Assembly: GCF_038446955.1 (NCBI RefSeq)
Contig: NZ_CP151803.1
Location: 1,426,001-1,490,000 of the forward strand
Reading direction: 5' to 3'
DNA: 64,000 nucleotides
Source: Pedobacter sp. FW305-3-2-15-E-R2A2
Lineage (GTDB): Bacteria; Bacteroidota; Bacteroidia; Sphingobacteriales; Sphingobacteriaceae
Shown here one piece after another: positions 27,665 through 36,670 of this stretch; the first letter of the stretch is position 1; each line of letters starts with the position of its first letter. The notes beneath the pieces are model-generated. The model was not told where the DNA came from, made no database searches, and saw only the letters and a program-made list of their open reading frames with translations. The translations under genes and the position numbers were made by a program.

Positions 27665-28075
27665 GCGATCTGTGTTTCCGTATTGCTTGCTAAATTATAT
27701 ATTTCTCTTTAAAGGGAAGGTGATGGAGGTTCATGTTTTAAGATTTTTACATGCTTTGAGAGCGGTAGGAGACAGCTTGCAGTATCCCCCAATATAGGTC
27801 CGTTTTTGACGCGTTGCTTACCCGCCTTTAACACGCTTTCAAGCGGGTGTGCACCGAGTATAGAGCGTGTATAGAGCCTGGTTAGAGCGCGTATAGGTAG
27901 TAGCGGTTTCAAGGCGCTCCCGAAGCTGTCTTTTGGCTGTCGCAAGGCAATTTTTTATAGGTTCCAAATCATGGTATTCCTGATATGGGTTTACATAAAA
28001 GATGTTCCTGTTTTCTGATTTTTAAATAAATGATTGGAGATCTCAGGATGCCTTAGATTTTTAATATAAATGCTT
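27665..28075. repeat. GC-richer intergenic stretch with short degenerate repeats
   Basis: From about 27770 to 27960 the DNA is visibly richer in G and C than its surroundings. It holds the repeated phrase TATAGAGCG/TAGAGCC/TAGAGCG at about 27859-27895, an inverted pair ACCCGC/GCGGGT, and an outer inverted pair GACAGCTT/AAGCTGTC. The gene at 28088 must be started from the right end of this interval. I find no convincing gene; the frames that run through it are Arg/Ser-rich and unlike proteins. Confidence 0.4.
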
Positions 28076-28083
28076 TAATTTTG
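28076..28083 (+). promoter_or_regulatory. TAATTTTG -7 box close to the murF-alr start
   Basis: TAATTTTG matches TAnnTTTG and ends 4 bases before the ATG at 28088. If it is used, the mRNA would be leaderless or nearly so. The -33 region (TTAG at 28053) is weak. Confidence 0.5.
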
Positions 28084-28087
28084 ACGC

Positions 28088-30547
28088 ATGAGTAATGTCA
28101 TCTACACGATTGATCATTTTGCGAAAATTCTTCAGGCAAAATCCTTTATTTCTAATCCGGAACTTGAAATTACCAGGCTGGTAATTGACAGCAGAAGCGT
28201 CATTGATCCGGAGAACTCCTTGTTTTTTGCTTTGAGTGGGAAGCGCGATGGTCATGAATATCTGGAAGATGCTTACGCAAATGGGATCAGAAGTTTTGTG
28301 ATCAGTGACTCTAAATATCTGGAAACTTTTGCTGATGCCAATGTTTTGCTGGTAGCTGATGTGCTTGTTGCCTTGCAAAGCCTGGCCATCATTCATCGGG
28401 AGCAGTATGATCTGAAAGTGCTGGCCATCACAGGAAGCAATGGGAAAACCGTCGTTAAAGAATGGTTGTATCAATTGCTGGCGGCTGATTTTAATATTGT
28501 CAGAAGCCCAAAAAGCTTTAATTCCCAGATTGGGGTGCCTTTATCTGTCTGGAACATCTCTGAAGAACATACGTTAGGGATTTTCGAGGCTGGGATTTCC
28601 AAAGAAAATGAGATGGAGGCGCTTGAGAAAATTATTCGGCCTACTATAGGGATTTTAACGAACCTGGGAGAGGCTCATGCAGAAGGCTTTGCTTCTCAGA
28701 AAGATAAGCTCCTGGAAAAGTTAAAGCTTTTTAAAGATGCCGAATTATTTATTTACTCGCCGGAATATACGCTTGGCCTTCCCACATCAGAGTTACCGGG
28801 GCAGACAAAATTCTCCTGGAGCATGAAACAGAAGGCTGACCTGCAAATTTCTTTTATTGAGCCAATTGAAGACCGCAATTATATTAGGGCGATCTTTAAG
28901 GGAGCAGAGATAGAATGTTTGATTCCCTTCTCCGACAGAGCTTCGGTTGAAAACGGAATAATCTGTTGGGCGAGCTTATTGTCTATGGGCTACACTCCGG
29001 AAGAAGCTGATGCACGTTTAGAGAAACTTACCAGAGTAGGAATGCGGCTGGAACTAAAAAACGGCATCAATCAATGCTCCGTGATTGACGATTCCTATAG
29101 TGCTGACACCTCTTCATTAGCGATTGCGCTGGATTTCCTTAACCTGCAAAACCAACACCCTAAGAAAACATTGATCCTGTCTGACTTACATGAAACAGGC
29201 AGAAATGAAGTCGAGCTTTATACCGAAATAGCGGCTTTGCTGAAGCAAAAGAACCTGAACCGGCTCATCGGAATCGGCCCTCATATCTCTGCATCAGCAT
29301 CCTTGTTCGATATGGAGGCTGCTTTTTTTGAAAGTACACAGGATTTTATAGATCATTTTCCTGCAGTTCATTTCAGCAATGAAACCATCCTGGTAAAGGG
29401 AGCGAGAAAATTTGAATTTGAACGGATCAGTAAGCTGATCACCCAAAAAGTACATGATACGGTGCTGGAGATTGACCTGAATGCCCTTGCCGGTAATCTG
29501 CAGTTTTACAGAAATAAGCTACAACCAAAGGTGAAAATAATGGCAATGGTGAAAGCCTTCTCCTATGGAAGTGGCAGCTTTGAAATTGCAAACGTGCTCC
29601 AATATCATAAAGTAGATTACCTTGCCGTGGCCTATACAGATGAAGGTGTCGCCTTAAGAAAAGGAGGGATTACGATGCCAATTATGGTGATGAGTCCTGA
29701 ACCATCGGCTTTTGACGCCATCGTAAAATATAAACTGGAACCCGAAATATACAATCTGGACATTTTAAATAGTTTCATCAGCTTCCTGTCCGCAGATGTG
29801 TATGATTATCCGATCCACCTGAAAATAGATACCGGAATGCATCGTTTAGGCTTCAAAGAAACCGACCTTGCCGCATTGCTGGAAACCATCAATGGCAGCA
29901 GGAAAGTCAAAGTAGTCTCTGCATTTTCCCATCTTGTTGGAAGTGAGGATGAACATCACGACGCATTTACGAAACACCAGATTGAAAGATTCAGTGCATT
30001 TGCTCAACAAATTTCAGAGGGCTTAGGTTATAAATTCATTTGGCACATCTCCAATACCTCCGGGATTACTCGTCATCCGGAAGCCCAGATGGATATGGTA
30101 AGGTTAGGAATAGGGCTTTATGGTTATGACGGAGGACTCCCTAAAAAGAATGGATTACAAACCGCTGTTGTCCTAAAAACCACCGTTACCCAGGTCATAG
30201 AGGTCAAGCCAAATGAAACCATCGGATATGGACGAAATGGAATTCTGCCCAATGGAGGAACAACGGCGACTGTAAAAATCGGATATGCAGATGGCTATAA
30301 CCGAAGGTTTGGAAACGGCAGAGGTAAAATGCTGATCAATGGAAAGCTGGTGCCTACAATTGGCAGCATCTGTATGGACATGTGTATGTTAGATGTGACT
30401 GGAATACCGGTAAAAACAGGGGATGAGGTGATCGTTTTCAATGGAGAACTGACCATCGCCGACCTGGCAGAACAAATTGAAACCATCCCTTATGAGATCT
30501 TAACAAATATTTCACAAAGGGTTAAACGGGTCTATTTTTATGAGTAG
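28088..30547 (+). CDS. murF-alr: bifunctional MurF (UDP-MurNAc-tripeptide:D-Ala-D-Ala ligase) / alanine racemase
   Basis: 819 residues. The N-terminal half (1 to about 455) is a Mur ligase: P-loop AITGSNGKT near 115-121, the carboxy-Lys region and the ADTSSLAIALDFL segment of domain 3. It adds D-Ala-D-Ala to UDP-MurNAc-tripeptide in the cytoplasm. The C-terminal half is a fold-type III alanine racemase with PLP lysine Lys489 (MVKAFSYGSG), the substrate-side strand LKIDTGMHRLG, and the C-terminal GSICMDMCMLD. The fusion is known in Bacteroidota; it links making D-Ala to using its dipeptide. DUF502 follows 9 bases later. Confidence 0.95.
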   Translation: MSNVIYTIDHFAKILQAKSFISNPELEITRLVIDSRSVIDPENSLFFALSGKRDGHEYLEDAYANGIRSFVISDSKYLETFADANVLLVADVLVALQSLAIIHREQYDLKVLAITGSNGKTVVKEWLYQLLAADFNIVRSPKSFNSQIGVPLSVWNISEEHTLGIFEAGISKENEMEALEKIIRPTIGILTNLGEAHAEGFASQKDKLLEKLKLFKDAELFIYSPEYTLGLPTSELPGQTKFSWSMKQKADLQISFIEPIEDRNYIRAIFKGAEIECLIPFSDRASVENGIICWASLLSMGYTPEEADARLEKLTRVGMRLELKNGINQCSVIDDSYSADTSSLAIALDFLNLQNQHPKKTLILSDLHETGRNEVELYTEIAALLKQKNLNRLIGIGPHISASASLFDMEAAFFESTQDFIDHFPAVHFSNETILVKGARKFEFERISKLITQKVHDTVLEIDLNALAGNLQFYRNKLQPKVKIMAMVKAFSYGSGSFEIANVLQYHKVDYLAVAYTDEGVALRKGGITMPIMVMSPEPSAFDAIVKYKLEPEIYNLDILNSFISFLSADVYDYPIHLKIDTGMHRLGFKETDLAALLETINGSRKVKVVSAFSHLVGSEDEHHDAFTKHQIERFSAFAQQISEGLGYKFIWHISNTSGITRHPEAQMDMVRLGIGLYGYDGGLPKKNGLQTAVVLKTTVTQVIEVKPNETIGYGRNGILPNGGTTATVKIGYADGYNRRFGNGRGKMLINGKLVPTIGSICMDMCMLDVTGIPVKTGDEVIVFNGELTIADLAEQIETIPYEILTNISQRVKRVYFYE

Positions 30548-30552
30548 TTTTG
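30545..30552 (+). promoter_or_regulatory. TAGTTTTG -7-like box before the DUF502 gene
   Basis: It overlaps the murF-alr stop and ends 4 bases before the ATG at 30557. The upstream -33 position is not a good TTG, so it may be chance. Confidence 0.35.
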
Positions 30553-30556
30553 CAGC

Positions 30557-31147
30557 ATGAACAGAATTGGTCGGGCTTTTTTAAGGTACCTCATTAAGGG
30601 GCTCCTTATCGTATTGCCTATTGCGCTTAGTATTTTTATTGTAATCTGGGCTGTCACAACTGTAGACAGCTGGTTGAACGTGAACAATATTTTAGGTGTT
30701 GATCCAAGAACCGGAGCGAGTAGGAACATCCCGGGGTTGGGGCTATTGCTTGTGATCTCCATCACACTCATCGCCGGAATATTTGTCACCAACTTCGTAA
30801 CGGAACCAATGTACAATTGGTTTACGAAAATACTGGACAGACTTCCCATCCTGAAATTCATCTATTCGTCGATAAAGGACCTGACTGAAGCCTTTGTGGG
30901 GGATGAGAAAAAATTCAATAACCCTGTGTTGGTAGAAGTGGAAGGTGATCTGAAACGAATCGGCTTCCTCACCCAAAGTGACCTTACAAATATTGGCCTT
31001 CCCGGAGAAGCAGTGGTGTATTTCCCCTTCTCTTATTCTTTTGCCGGCCAGGTATATGTCGTGAAAAATGAAAAGATAAAACCGCTAAACATGAGCGCTG
31101 CCGATGCAATGAAGCTGGTGGTTTCAGGTGGCGTTAGTCATTTTTAG
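30557..31147 (+). CDS. DUF502 family membrane protein
   Basis: 196 residues with two strong hydrophobic segments (about 10-38 and 58-80) and the DUF502 core LPILKFIYSSIKDLTEAF followed by FNNPVLVEVEGDLKRIGFLT. A beta-rich C-terminus ends MKLVVSGGVS. The family is widespread and conserved but without a settled function; it is likely an inner-membrane protein. It follows murF-alr by 9 bases. Element 1 of the double-hairpin repeat begins about 30 bases after its stop. Confidence 0.9.
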   Translation: MNRIGRAFLRYLIKGLLIVLPIALSIFIVIWAVTTVDSWLNVNNILGVDPRTGASRNIPGLGLLLVISITLIAGIFVTNFVTEPMYNWFTKILDRLPILKFIYSSIKDLTEAFVGDEKKFNNPVLVEVEGDLKRIGFLTQSDLTNIGLPGEAVVYFPFSYSFAGQVYVVKNEKIKPLNMSAADAMKLVVSGGVSHF

Positions 31148-31177
31148 ATTTCTAATGATAATTAAGAATAATTAGAT

Positions 31178-31486
31178 AAAAACCATATAGTTATTCGCCT
31201 CCTCAAATCTTTTGCTGAAGGGCAAAATATTTGTATGTCGTCTCATAACCAAATGGTTTTTATTTTAAATTAAGTTCCAAAATAAAGCTCCTGACCTATA
31301 CGCATTAAAGAAGCCTTAAAAAATCCATAGGAGTGCTGCCTATGCGATAAAATGGGGTATTTCAGACGGTGGTTAGTCCTTTCTAAGGAGATTAAATAAA
31401 ACAAAAAGGATATGGTTATGAGGCGACATTCAAATGTTTTGCCCTTCAGCAAAAGATTTGAGGAGACGAATAATTATATCCTTTTT
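31178..31486. repeat. double-hairpin intergenic element, copy 1
   Basis: Two inverted arms flank about 140 bases. Left arm 31178-31261 closes with AAAAACCAT/ATGGTTTTT, and its apex is TTTTGC-TGAAGG-GCAAAA (31210-31227). Right arm 31403-31486 closes with AAAAAGGATAT/ATATCCTTTTT, with apex TTTTGC-CCTTCA-GCAAAA (31437-31454). The arms are reverse complements over about 75 bases. T-rich DNA follows each arm when read outward-in from the flanking genes. The element lies between convergent genes. Confidence 0.8.
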
Positions 31487-31526
31487 TGTTGGACCTTAAT
31501 TCCGGATTAAGCCCTCTATATGCGCC

Positions 31527-31558
31527 AAATAAAAAACGCCTTACAAAAGTAAAGCGTT
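31527..31558 (-). terminator. Rho-independent terminator of the LOG-family gene
   Basis: The minus strand reads AACGCTTTAC-TTTT-GTAAGGCGTT, a 10-bp stem with one U-G pair, followed by TTTTATTT. It lies 33 bases after the stop at 31591. Confidence 0.88.
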
Positions 31559-31590
31559 GCAAATAAAATAAATTGAAGCCTCCCGAAAGA

Positions 31591-32298
31591 TTAAAAATTC
31601 GGTTTCAAGACATACTTATCATAGAACCTGAAAATATGTTCTGCTGCTTCTTCCGCCGTATCCACTAACCTGAACAGGTTTAAATCTTCAGCATGGATGT
31701 TGTGTTCCTTCTGTAGCATGGTGTTTTTGATCCAGTCTACCAGGCCACCCCAATAATCTTTACCTACCAATACGATCGGGAATCTTGCAATCTTTCCGGT
31801 TTGAATCAGCGTAATCGCTTCGAAAAGCTCATCCATTGTTCCCATACCACCTGGCAACACGACAAATCCCTGAGAATACTTCATAAACATTACTTTCCTG
31901 ATGAAGAAGTAATCAAATTCCAATAACTTATTGTGGTCAATGTATTTATTGTGAAACTGCTCGAATGGAAGGTCAATATTTAAGCCTACTGACTTTCCAC
32001 CGTTCATATGTGCACCTTTATTTCCTGCTTCCATAATTCCGGGACCACCACCAGTGATGACACCGTAACCACGTTCAGTTAACAGTCTGCCGCATTCTAC
32101 TGCGATCTCATAATACTTATTGGTTTCTGCTGTTCTTGCTGATCCAAAGATGGATACACAAGGGCCTATTTTTGCTAATTTCTCGAAGCCGTCTACGAAT
32201 TCGGCCATTATCTTAAAGATCTGCCAAGAGTCTGTAACCTTTATCTCCTGCCAGTTTTTGTTCTCAAACGCACTTCTTATTTTCTCTTCACTTGTCAT
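31591..32298 (-). CDS. LOG-family (TIGR00730) phosphoribohydrolase-like protein
   Basis: 235 residues with the Rossmann-like LOG motifs GGGPGIMEAGNKGA and VVLPGGMGTMDE, which form the nucleotide-5'-monophosphate binding and catalytic site of cytokinin riboside phosphoribohydrolases. Bacterial members also act on purine monophosphates such as AMP. The start MTSEEKIRSAFENKN is clear. The symporter gene lies just upstream (20 bases) in the same direction and probably shares its transcript. Confidence 0.9.
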   Translation of the reverse strand: MTSEEKIRSAFENKNWQEIKVTDSWQIFKIMAEFVDGFEKLAKIGPCVSIFGSARTAETNKYYEIAVECGRLLTERGYGVITGGGPGIMEAGNKGAHMNGGKSVGLNIDLPFEQFHNKYIDHNKLLEFDYFFIRKVMFMKYSQGFVVLPGGMGTMDELFEAITLIQTGKIARFPIVLVGKDYWGGLVDWIKNTMLQKEHNIHAEDLNLFRLVDTAEEAAEHIFRFYDKYVLKPNF

Positions 32299-32317
32299 TC
32301 TATAGATATTTAAGGTA

Positions 32318-33898
32318 TTAAAATTTAGTTTGTAAATCTGTTTTTTTGCTGATCAGTAACAGCCCGATAAAGGTGATAAGCCCATTTACCAGAATCAGCT
32401 CAACACTGAACTTGTATCCTCCCAGTAAGGTCGCGGAATTTGCATTCAGGAGGTAACATAATGCTGGTGAAATGATACATATTAAAGGTACTAATTTATC
32501 ATGAAGTCCTCTTTTTCTAACAAAAAGACCAAAGCTATACAGACCAAGAAGTGGGCCATAAGTATAGGATGCGACTTTAAAAATGCCTTTTACTACTGAT
32601 TCATCATTAAATGCATTGAATATAATGATCACGACAAACATTAATAATGAAAAAGCAACATGGACCATATGTCTTTTGCTGACTGCCGCTTTCGATTTCT
32701 TGTCGGCCGCCTCTTTATGTTGCCGATCTGCTGCAGCCATAGATTCTTTGTCTGTGGTTTCATGAACAACAGGGGCGTTTTCTTTATCCATGTGGAGAAA
32801 ATCTACACAGAATGAGGTAGTCAATGCGGTTAATGCCGAGTCTGTTGTGGCAAAAGTTGCTGCCGTTAAGCCCAGCATAAAAACGATTGCCGGAACAACA
32901 CTCAGGTGGTTTAACGCAATCTCTGGAAAAAGAAAGTCTGTTCTTGGTTTGCCGGTAACATGGTCTAAAGGAATTTCAATCCCGTTTTTAGTGGCGTATA
33001 TATATAACAAAGCACCTACTGATAAAAAGAAGATATTCAGTACAACGAACACTCCGGTGAAAGTGAACATGTTTTTTTGAGCTTCACCAATGGTTTTCAT
33101 GCTTAGGTTTTTCTGCATCAGGTCCTGATCTAATCCCGTCATGGCAATGGTGACGAATATTCCACCTATCAGCTGCTTACTGAAATAGAAATCGCTGGTG
33201 AGGAAGTTTTCGTAGAAAAAGATCTTGGAGTAACCGCTGTTTTTTATCGATTCAAAGGCCGTTGGAATGTCCATATTCAGGCTGCTGCAAATGAAGTAAA
33301 GCGTCAGAAATACCGATAATACCAGGAAGAATGTTTGCAAGGTATCGGTAATGATGATGGTTTTCAGTCCGCCTTTAAAAGTATAGGACCAGATCAGTCC
33401 CAGGGAGATCAGTACTGTTGCCCAGAAAGGAATACCATAACTGTCAAATATAAAGCGTTGTAATACAATGACTACCAGGTACAAACGGAAGGCTGAGCCT
33501 ATGGTTCTGGAAATCAGGAAAATAGAAGCGGCGGTTTTATAGCTATAGAAACCGAGCCTTTGTTCGATATAACTGTAAATCGAGGTCAGCCTCATCCGGT
33601 AATAGAGGGGCAGGAGTACTGTTGCGATAATGATAAAGCCAATGGCATTGCCCAGCACAAACTGGAAATACTGAAACTGGTTGCCTGAGGGAGCACCAAC
33701 TTCCCCGGGAACGGAAATGAAAGTTACGCCGGATAAGGCGGTTCCAATCATTCCAAAGGCTACGAGGTACCATTTTGAGTTTCTGTTTGCAATGAAAAAA
33801 GTAGCGTTATCAGATGATTTCTTCGATGTTGCAAACGCAATAATGATCAGGATCAGAAAATAACCAATTAAAAAAGACAAAAGTATAGCTGGGCTCAT
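32318..33898 (-). CDS. sodium:solute symporter family protein
   Basis: 526 residues with about 13 hydrophobic segments. SSS features: GYFLILIIIAFATSKK in TM1, the phrase GTALSGVTFISVPGEVG in TM2, and LGLTAATFATTDSALTALTT in the TM8 region, where Ser/Thr residues line the Na2 site. A charged cytoplasmic loop (about 370-400) is Ala/Lys/Asp-rich and repetitive (ADRQHKEAADKKSKAAVSKR). The solute cannot be named; the family carries sialic acid, proline, myo-inositol or sugars. It is divergent from recR across 78 bases. Confidence 0.9.
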   Translation of the reverse strand: MSPAILLSFLIGYFLILIIIAFATSKKSSDNATFFIANRNSKWYLVAFGMIGTALSGVTFISVPGEVGAPSGNQFQYFQFVLGNAIGFIIIATVLLPLYYRMRLTSIYSYIEQRLGFYSYKTAASIFLISRTIGSAFRLYLVVIVLQRFIFDSYGIPFWATVLISLGLIWSYTFKGGLKTIIITDTLQTFFLVLSVFLTLYFICSSLNMDIPTAFESIKNSGYSKIFFYENFLTSDFYFSKQLIGGIFVTIAMTGLDQDLMQKNLSMKTIGEAQKNMFTFTGVFVVLNIFFLSVGALLYIYATKNGIEIPLDHVTGKPRTDFLFPEIALNHLSVVPAIVFMLGLTAATFATTDSALTALTTSFCVDFLHMDKENAPVVHETTDKESMAAADRQHKEAADKKSKAAVSKRHMVHVAFSLLMFVVIIIFNAFNDESVVKGIFKVASYTYGPLLGLYSFGLFVRKRGLHDKLVPLICIISPALCYLLNANSATLLGGYKFSVELILVNGLITFIGLLLISKKTDLQTKF

Positions 33899-33964
33899 AG
33901 TATGTTTTTAGCAGCTAAATGTAAGAAAATCAAATTTTAAAAATCAATTAACGGAAGATAAATA

Positions 33965-33972
33965 TAAATTTG
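33965..33972 (+). promoter_or_regulatory. TAAATTTG -7 box abutting recR
   Basis: An exact TAnnTTTG match ending 4 bases before the recR ATG (33977), which implies a leaderless transcript if used. No clear -33 TTG at the usual spacing. Confidence 0.45.
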
Positions 33973-33976
33973 TAGA

Positions 33977-34594
33977 ATGAACTTTTCTTCTAAACTTCTT
34001 GAAGACGCTGTCAATGAATTTTCAAAGTTGCCAGGAGTTGGACAAAAGACCGCATTACGCTTAGTATTGCATTTATTGAATAAGGAGCAGGAAGAGGTCT
34101 CGAACTTCGGAAATGCGATTATCAGACTCCGGCAGGAGATTAAACACTGTACCGTTTGTCATAATATCTCTGACCAGCACATTTGTGAGATCTGTACCGC
34201 CAATAAGCGGGACAAAGAAGTGATCTGCGTAGTGGAAGATACCCGTGATGTAATGGCTGTGGAGAATACCGGTCAGTATTTTGGAGTTTATCATGTATTG
34301 GGAGGCCTGATCTCCCCAATGGATGGCATAGGACCTTCCGATCTTTTTATTGACTCTCTGGTGCAACGCGTTGCAACTACGCCGGTAAAAGAGGTTATAC
34401 TGGCCCTGAGTGCCACGATGGAAGGGGATACCACGCTCTTTTATTTATACAAACGCCTTAAAGATTTCCAGATCCCAATCACGACAATTGCCCGTGGAAT
34501 TGCGTTTGGCGGTGAACTCGAATACGCAGACGAAATCACTTTGGGCCGCTCTATCGTTACCAGGGTGCCTTATGAAAACTCATTAATCAAATAA
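33977..34594 (+). CDS. recR: recombination mediator protein RecR
   Basis: 205 residues. The helix-hairpin-helix region [15 protein letters not shown] is followed by a four-cysteine zinc finger (CTVC-x8-CEIC) and the Toprim domain starting [18 protein letters not shown]. The family signature [17 protein letters not shown] is present. RecR, with RecO and RecF, loads RecA on gapped DNA. An SDR gene follows after 5 bases, then an alpha/beta hydrolase, probably as one operon. Confidence 0.96.
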   Translation: MNFSSKLLEDAVNEFSKLPGVGQKTALRLVLHLLNKEQEEVSNFGNAIIRLRQEIKHCTVCHNISDQHICEICTANKRDKEVICVVEDTRDVMAVENTGQYFGVYHVLGGLISPMDGIGPSDLFIDSLVQRVATTPVKEVILALSATMEGDTTLFYLYKRLKDFQIPITTIARGIAFGGELEYADEITLGRSIVTRVPYENSLIK

Positions 34595-34599
34595 CCAGC

Positions 34600-35415
34600 A
34601 TGGATTTTAAGAATAAGGTAGTCATCATTACCGGTGCATCTTCCGGTATAGGAAAGGCTTGTGCCGAAGAATTTGCGAAACGTGGTGCCCATCTGGTCCT
34701 CGCTGCCAGACAATATGTAACCCTCTGCGAAATTACTGCTGATCTGGAAAACAGGTATGGCATTCGTGCTGTGGCGGTACAGGCTGACGTAAGTAAGGAA
34801 CACGATTGTGAAGTGCTGATCAAACAGGCATTGGTCACTTTCGATAAAATAGATGTCCTGGTCAATAATGCCGGACTATCCATGCGCGCCTTATTTGATG
34901 ACCTGGACCTTTCTGTCCTGAAAAATCTGATGGATGTGAATTTCTGGGGCACCGTATATTGTACAAAATACGCGTTACCGGAAATCCTGAAAACCAAAGG
35001 CAGTATAATTGGCGTATCTTCTATTGCAGGTTATCGTGGATTACCGGGAAGAACAGGTTACTCTGCTTCTAAGTTTGCCATGAATGGCTTTATGGAAGCA
35101 CTGAGGACTGAGCTTTTAAAGACAGGAGTGCATGTCATGGTGGCTTGTCCTGGTTTTACCGCTTCAAATATCCGGGTAACTGCTTTAGCTAAAGACGGGT
35201 CTTCACATGGAGAAACAAGTATGGAAGAGGGGAAAATGATGACTGCCGATGAGGTTGCCGGCCGTATTGTTGATGGAATTGCGGCAAGAAAACGCACTTT
35301 GATCATGACGGGGCAGGGTAAATTAACGGTGTGGATCAATAAATTGCTTCCTGCATTGGCGGATAAACTGGTGTTTAACCACTTTACAAAAGAAAAGAAC
35401 GCATTGATCAAATAG
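34600..35415 (+). CDS. SDR family oxidoreductase
   Basis: 271 residues with the classical short-chain dehydrogenase pattern: TGASSGIGKACAEEF for NAD(P) binding, NNAGLS, the catalytic Ser in GVSSIAGYRG and YSASK with the Tyr-Lys pair. The C-terminal part (SMEEGKMMTADEVAGRI, LIMTGQGKLTVWINKLLP) resembles DHRS7-like members. The substrate is unknown. It is the second gene after recR and 3 bases ahead of the hydrolase. Confidence 0.92.
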   Translation: MDFKNKVVIITGASSGIGKACAEEFAKRGAHLVLAARQYVTLCEITADLENRYGIRAVAVQADVSKEHDCEVLIKQALVTFDKIDVLVNNAGLSMRALFDDLDLSVLKNLMDVNFWGTVYCTKYALPEILKTKGSIIGVSSIAGYRGLPGRTGYSASKFAMNGFMEALRTELLKTGVHVMVACPGFTASNIRVTALAKDGSSHGETSMEEGKMMTADEVAGRIVDGIAARKRTLIMTGQGKLTVWINKLLPALADKLVFNHFTKEKNALIK

Positions 35416-35418
35416 AAA

Positions 35419-36258
35419 ATGAAAACCAGGTTGTTGCTGATGTTACTTGCTTTTACTTCATCAATAGTCACTTTGTCTGCAAAGGTTAAAGTGGCAAAGG
35501 ATATTGATTACGGTGCTGATAAAGGTAAAATTAGCAATCAGCTGAATGTCTACTATCCGGCAAGTCTGGAAAAGAAAGATGTCCTGATCTTTATTCATGG
35601 CGGTTCCTGGAGCAGCGGAAAAAAAGAAACCTATTGGTGGCTGGGAAGGAACCTGGCAAGAAAAGGTTTGGTCGCAGTAACGATAAATTATGGTCTGGCG
35701 CCGGATCAGCAATATGGACAAATGGCTACTGATTGCGCCAATTCGGTGAAATGGGTGTATGATCATATCGCCGATTATGGCGGAAATCCGGAACGGATCT
35801 TTCTGATGGGACATTCCGCAGGAGGGCACCTGGCAGCATTGATCAATGCTGACCCGCAATACTTAAAAAACGCTGGTTTTAGAGGAAAAATTAATGGCGT
35901 GATTTTAAATGATGCCTTTGGCCTGGATATGAACGAGTATCTGAGCAAAGCAGAACATGACAACAATTACCGCAATTTTATCCGCACTTTTACCAGTAGT
36001 CCTGAAGTATGGACCAAAGGTTCTCCCCTGAATTATTTGGATAATATTCGTAATCCTCATTTGATCTTTTATGGGGAAAATACTTATCCCGCGATTCAGA
36101 TTCAGTCGAAACGGATGTATGAGCAGTTAATGGGGCAGCAAGTACCTTGTGAGCTACAGCTGATTCGTAGGAAAAAGCATGTCGGTATGATCAGTCAGAT
36201 GATTTTCGGAAGTAATGCGCTTTATAAGGCCATTCTGGATTTTATAGCAGGGCATTAG
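35419..36258 (+). CDS. exported alpha/beta hydrolase, esterase/carboxylesterase-like
   Basis: 279 residues with a Sec signal (KTRLLLMLLAFTSSIVTLSA). The oxyanion motif HGGSW is followed by the nucleophile elbow GHSAGGHLAAL; a catalytic His is likely in RKKHVGMI near the end, with Asp between. It resembles the BD-FAE/esterase_lipase group. It acts outside the cytoplasm on an unknown ester. Element 2 of the double-hairpin repeat starts 30 bases after its stop. Confidence 0.9.
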   Translation: MKTRLLLMLLAFTSSIVTLSAKVKVAKDIDYGADKGKISNQLNVYYPASLEKKDVLIFIHGGSWSSGKKETYWWLGRNLARKGLVAVTINYGLAPDQQYGQMATDCANSVKWVYDHIADYGGNPERIFLMGHSAGGHLAALINADPQYLKNAGFRGKINGVILNDAFGLDMNEYLSKAEHDNNYRNFIRTFTSSPEVWTKGSPLNYLDNIRNPHLIFYGENTYPAIQIQSKRMYEQLMGQQVPCELQLIRRKKHVGMISQMIFGSNALYKAILDFIAGH

Positions 36259-36287
36259 CGTTTAAGGACTTTCTTTATTAACAGGGA

Positions 36288-36658
36288 TTCCGCTCTTGCT
36301 TAGTATCTCAGGTTTTTCTATATCAATAAATGTAGAGATTCCTCAAAGACTGAAATCTTTTGCGCTGAAGGGCGCAAATCTTTCTATGCCTTTTCTGAAC
36401 TCCACATTTATTGGAGAAATCCTGCACAGAATTAAGGTTCGCTCCACAGGCTAAACCTCGATCCGGGAACCGGGAATTTTAAGAATGTTTTGGGTAGTCA
36501 TGGGCATTTAATTGGTCAGAAATGTCCATTGTATCAGGCGAAGGAGCAATCATTTTTTGAACAAAAATGTCCCTCTGCTTTGAAGACATTCGAATATTTG
36601 CCCTTCAGCAAAGATTCGGGGATGAAAAGGAGAGGGATATTTTTGTAATACTTAATTT
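36288..36658. repeat. double-hairpin intergenic element, copy 2
   Basis: Left hairpin 36324-36413: CAATAAATGT-x-GAG pairs with CTC-x-ACATTTATTG, and the apex is TTTGCGC-TGAAGG-GCGCAAA (36359-36378). Right hairpin 36561-36646: ACAAAAATGTCCCTCT pairs fully, with one G-U, with AGAGGGATATTTTTGT; apex TTTGC-CCTTCA-GCAAA. A small conserved stem AGGTT...AACCT lies in the middle. The first 190 and last 110 bases recur nearly unchanged in copy 3. It lies between convergent genes. Confidence 0.82.
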
Positions 36659-36670
36659 CTCTGACCTTTT

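Noticed and set aside
27709..27945. A 78-codon minus-strand frame in the GC-richer intergenic island.
   Set aside because: Its residues are dominated by Arg, Ser, Pro and Leu from the repeats, with no domain and no start context. The repeats explain it better.
31270..31452. A 60-codon minus-strand frame inside element 1.
   Set aside because: It runs through the hairpin arms and spacer of the repeat; its sequence follows from the repeat and it has no protein-like pattern.
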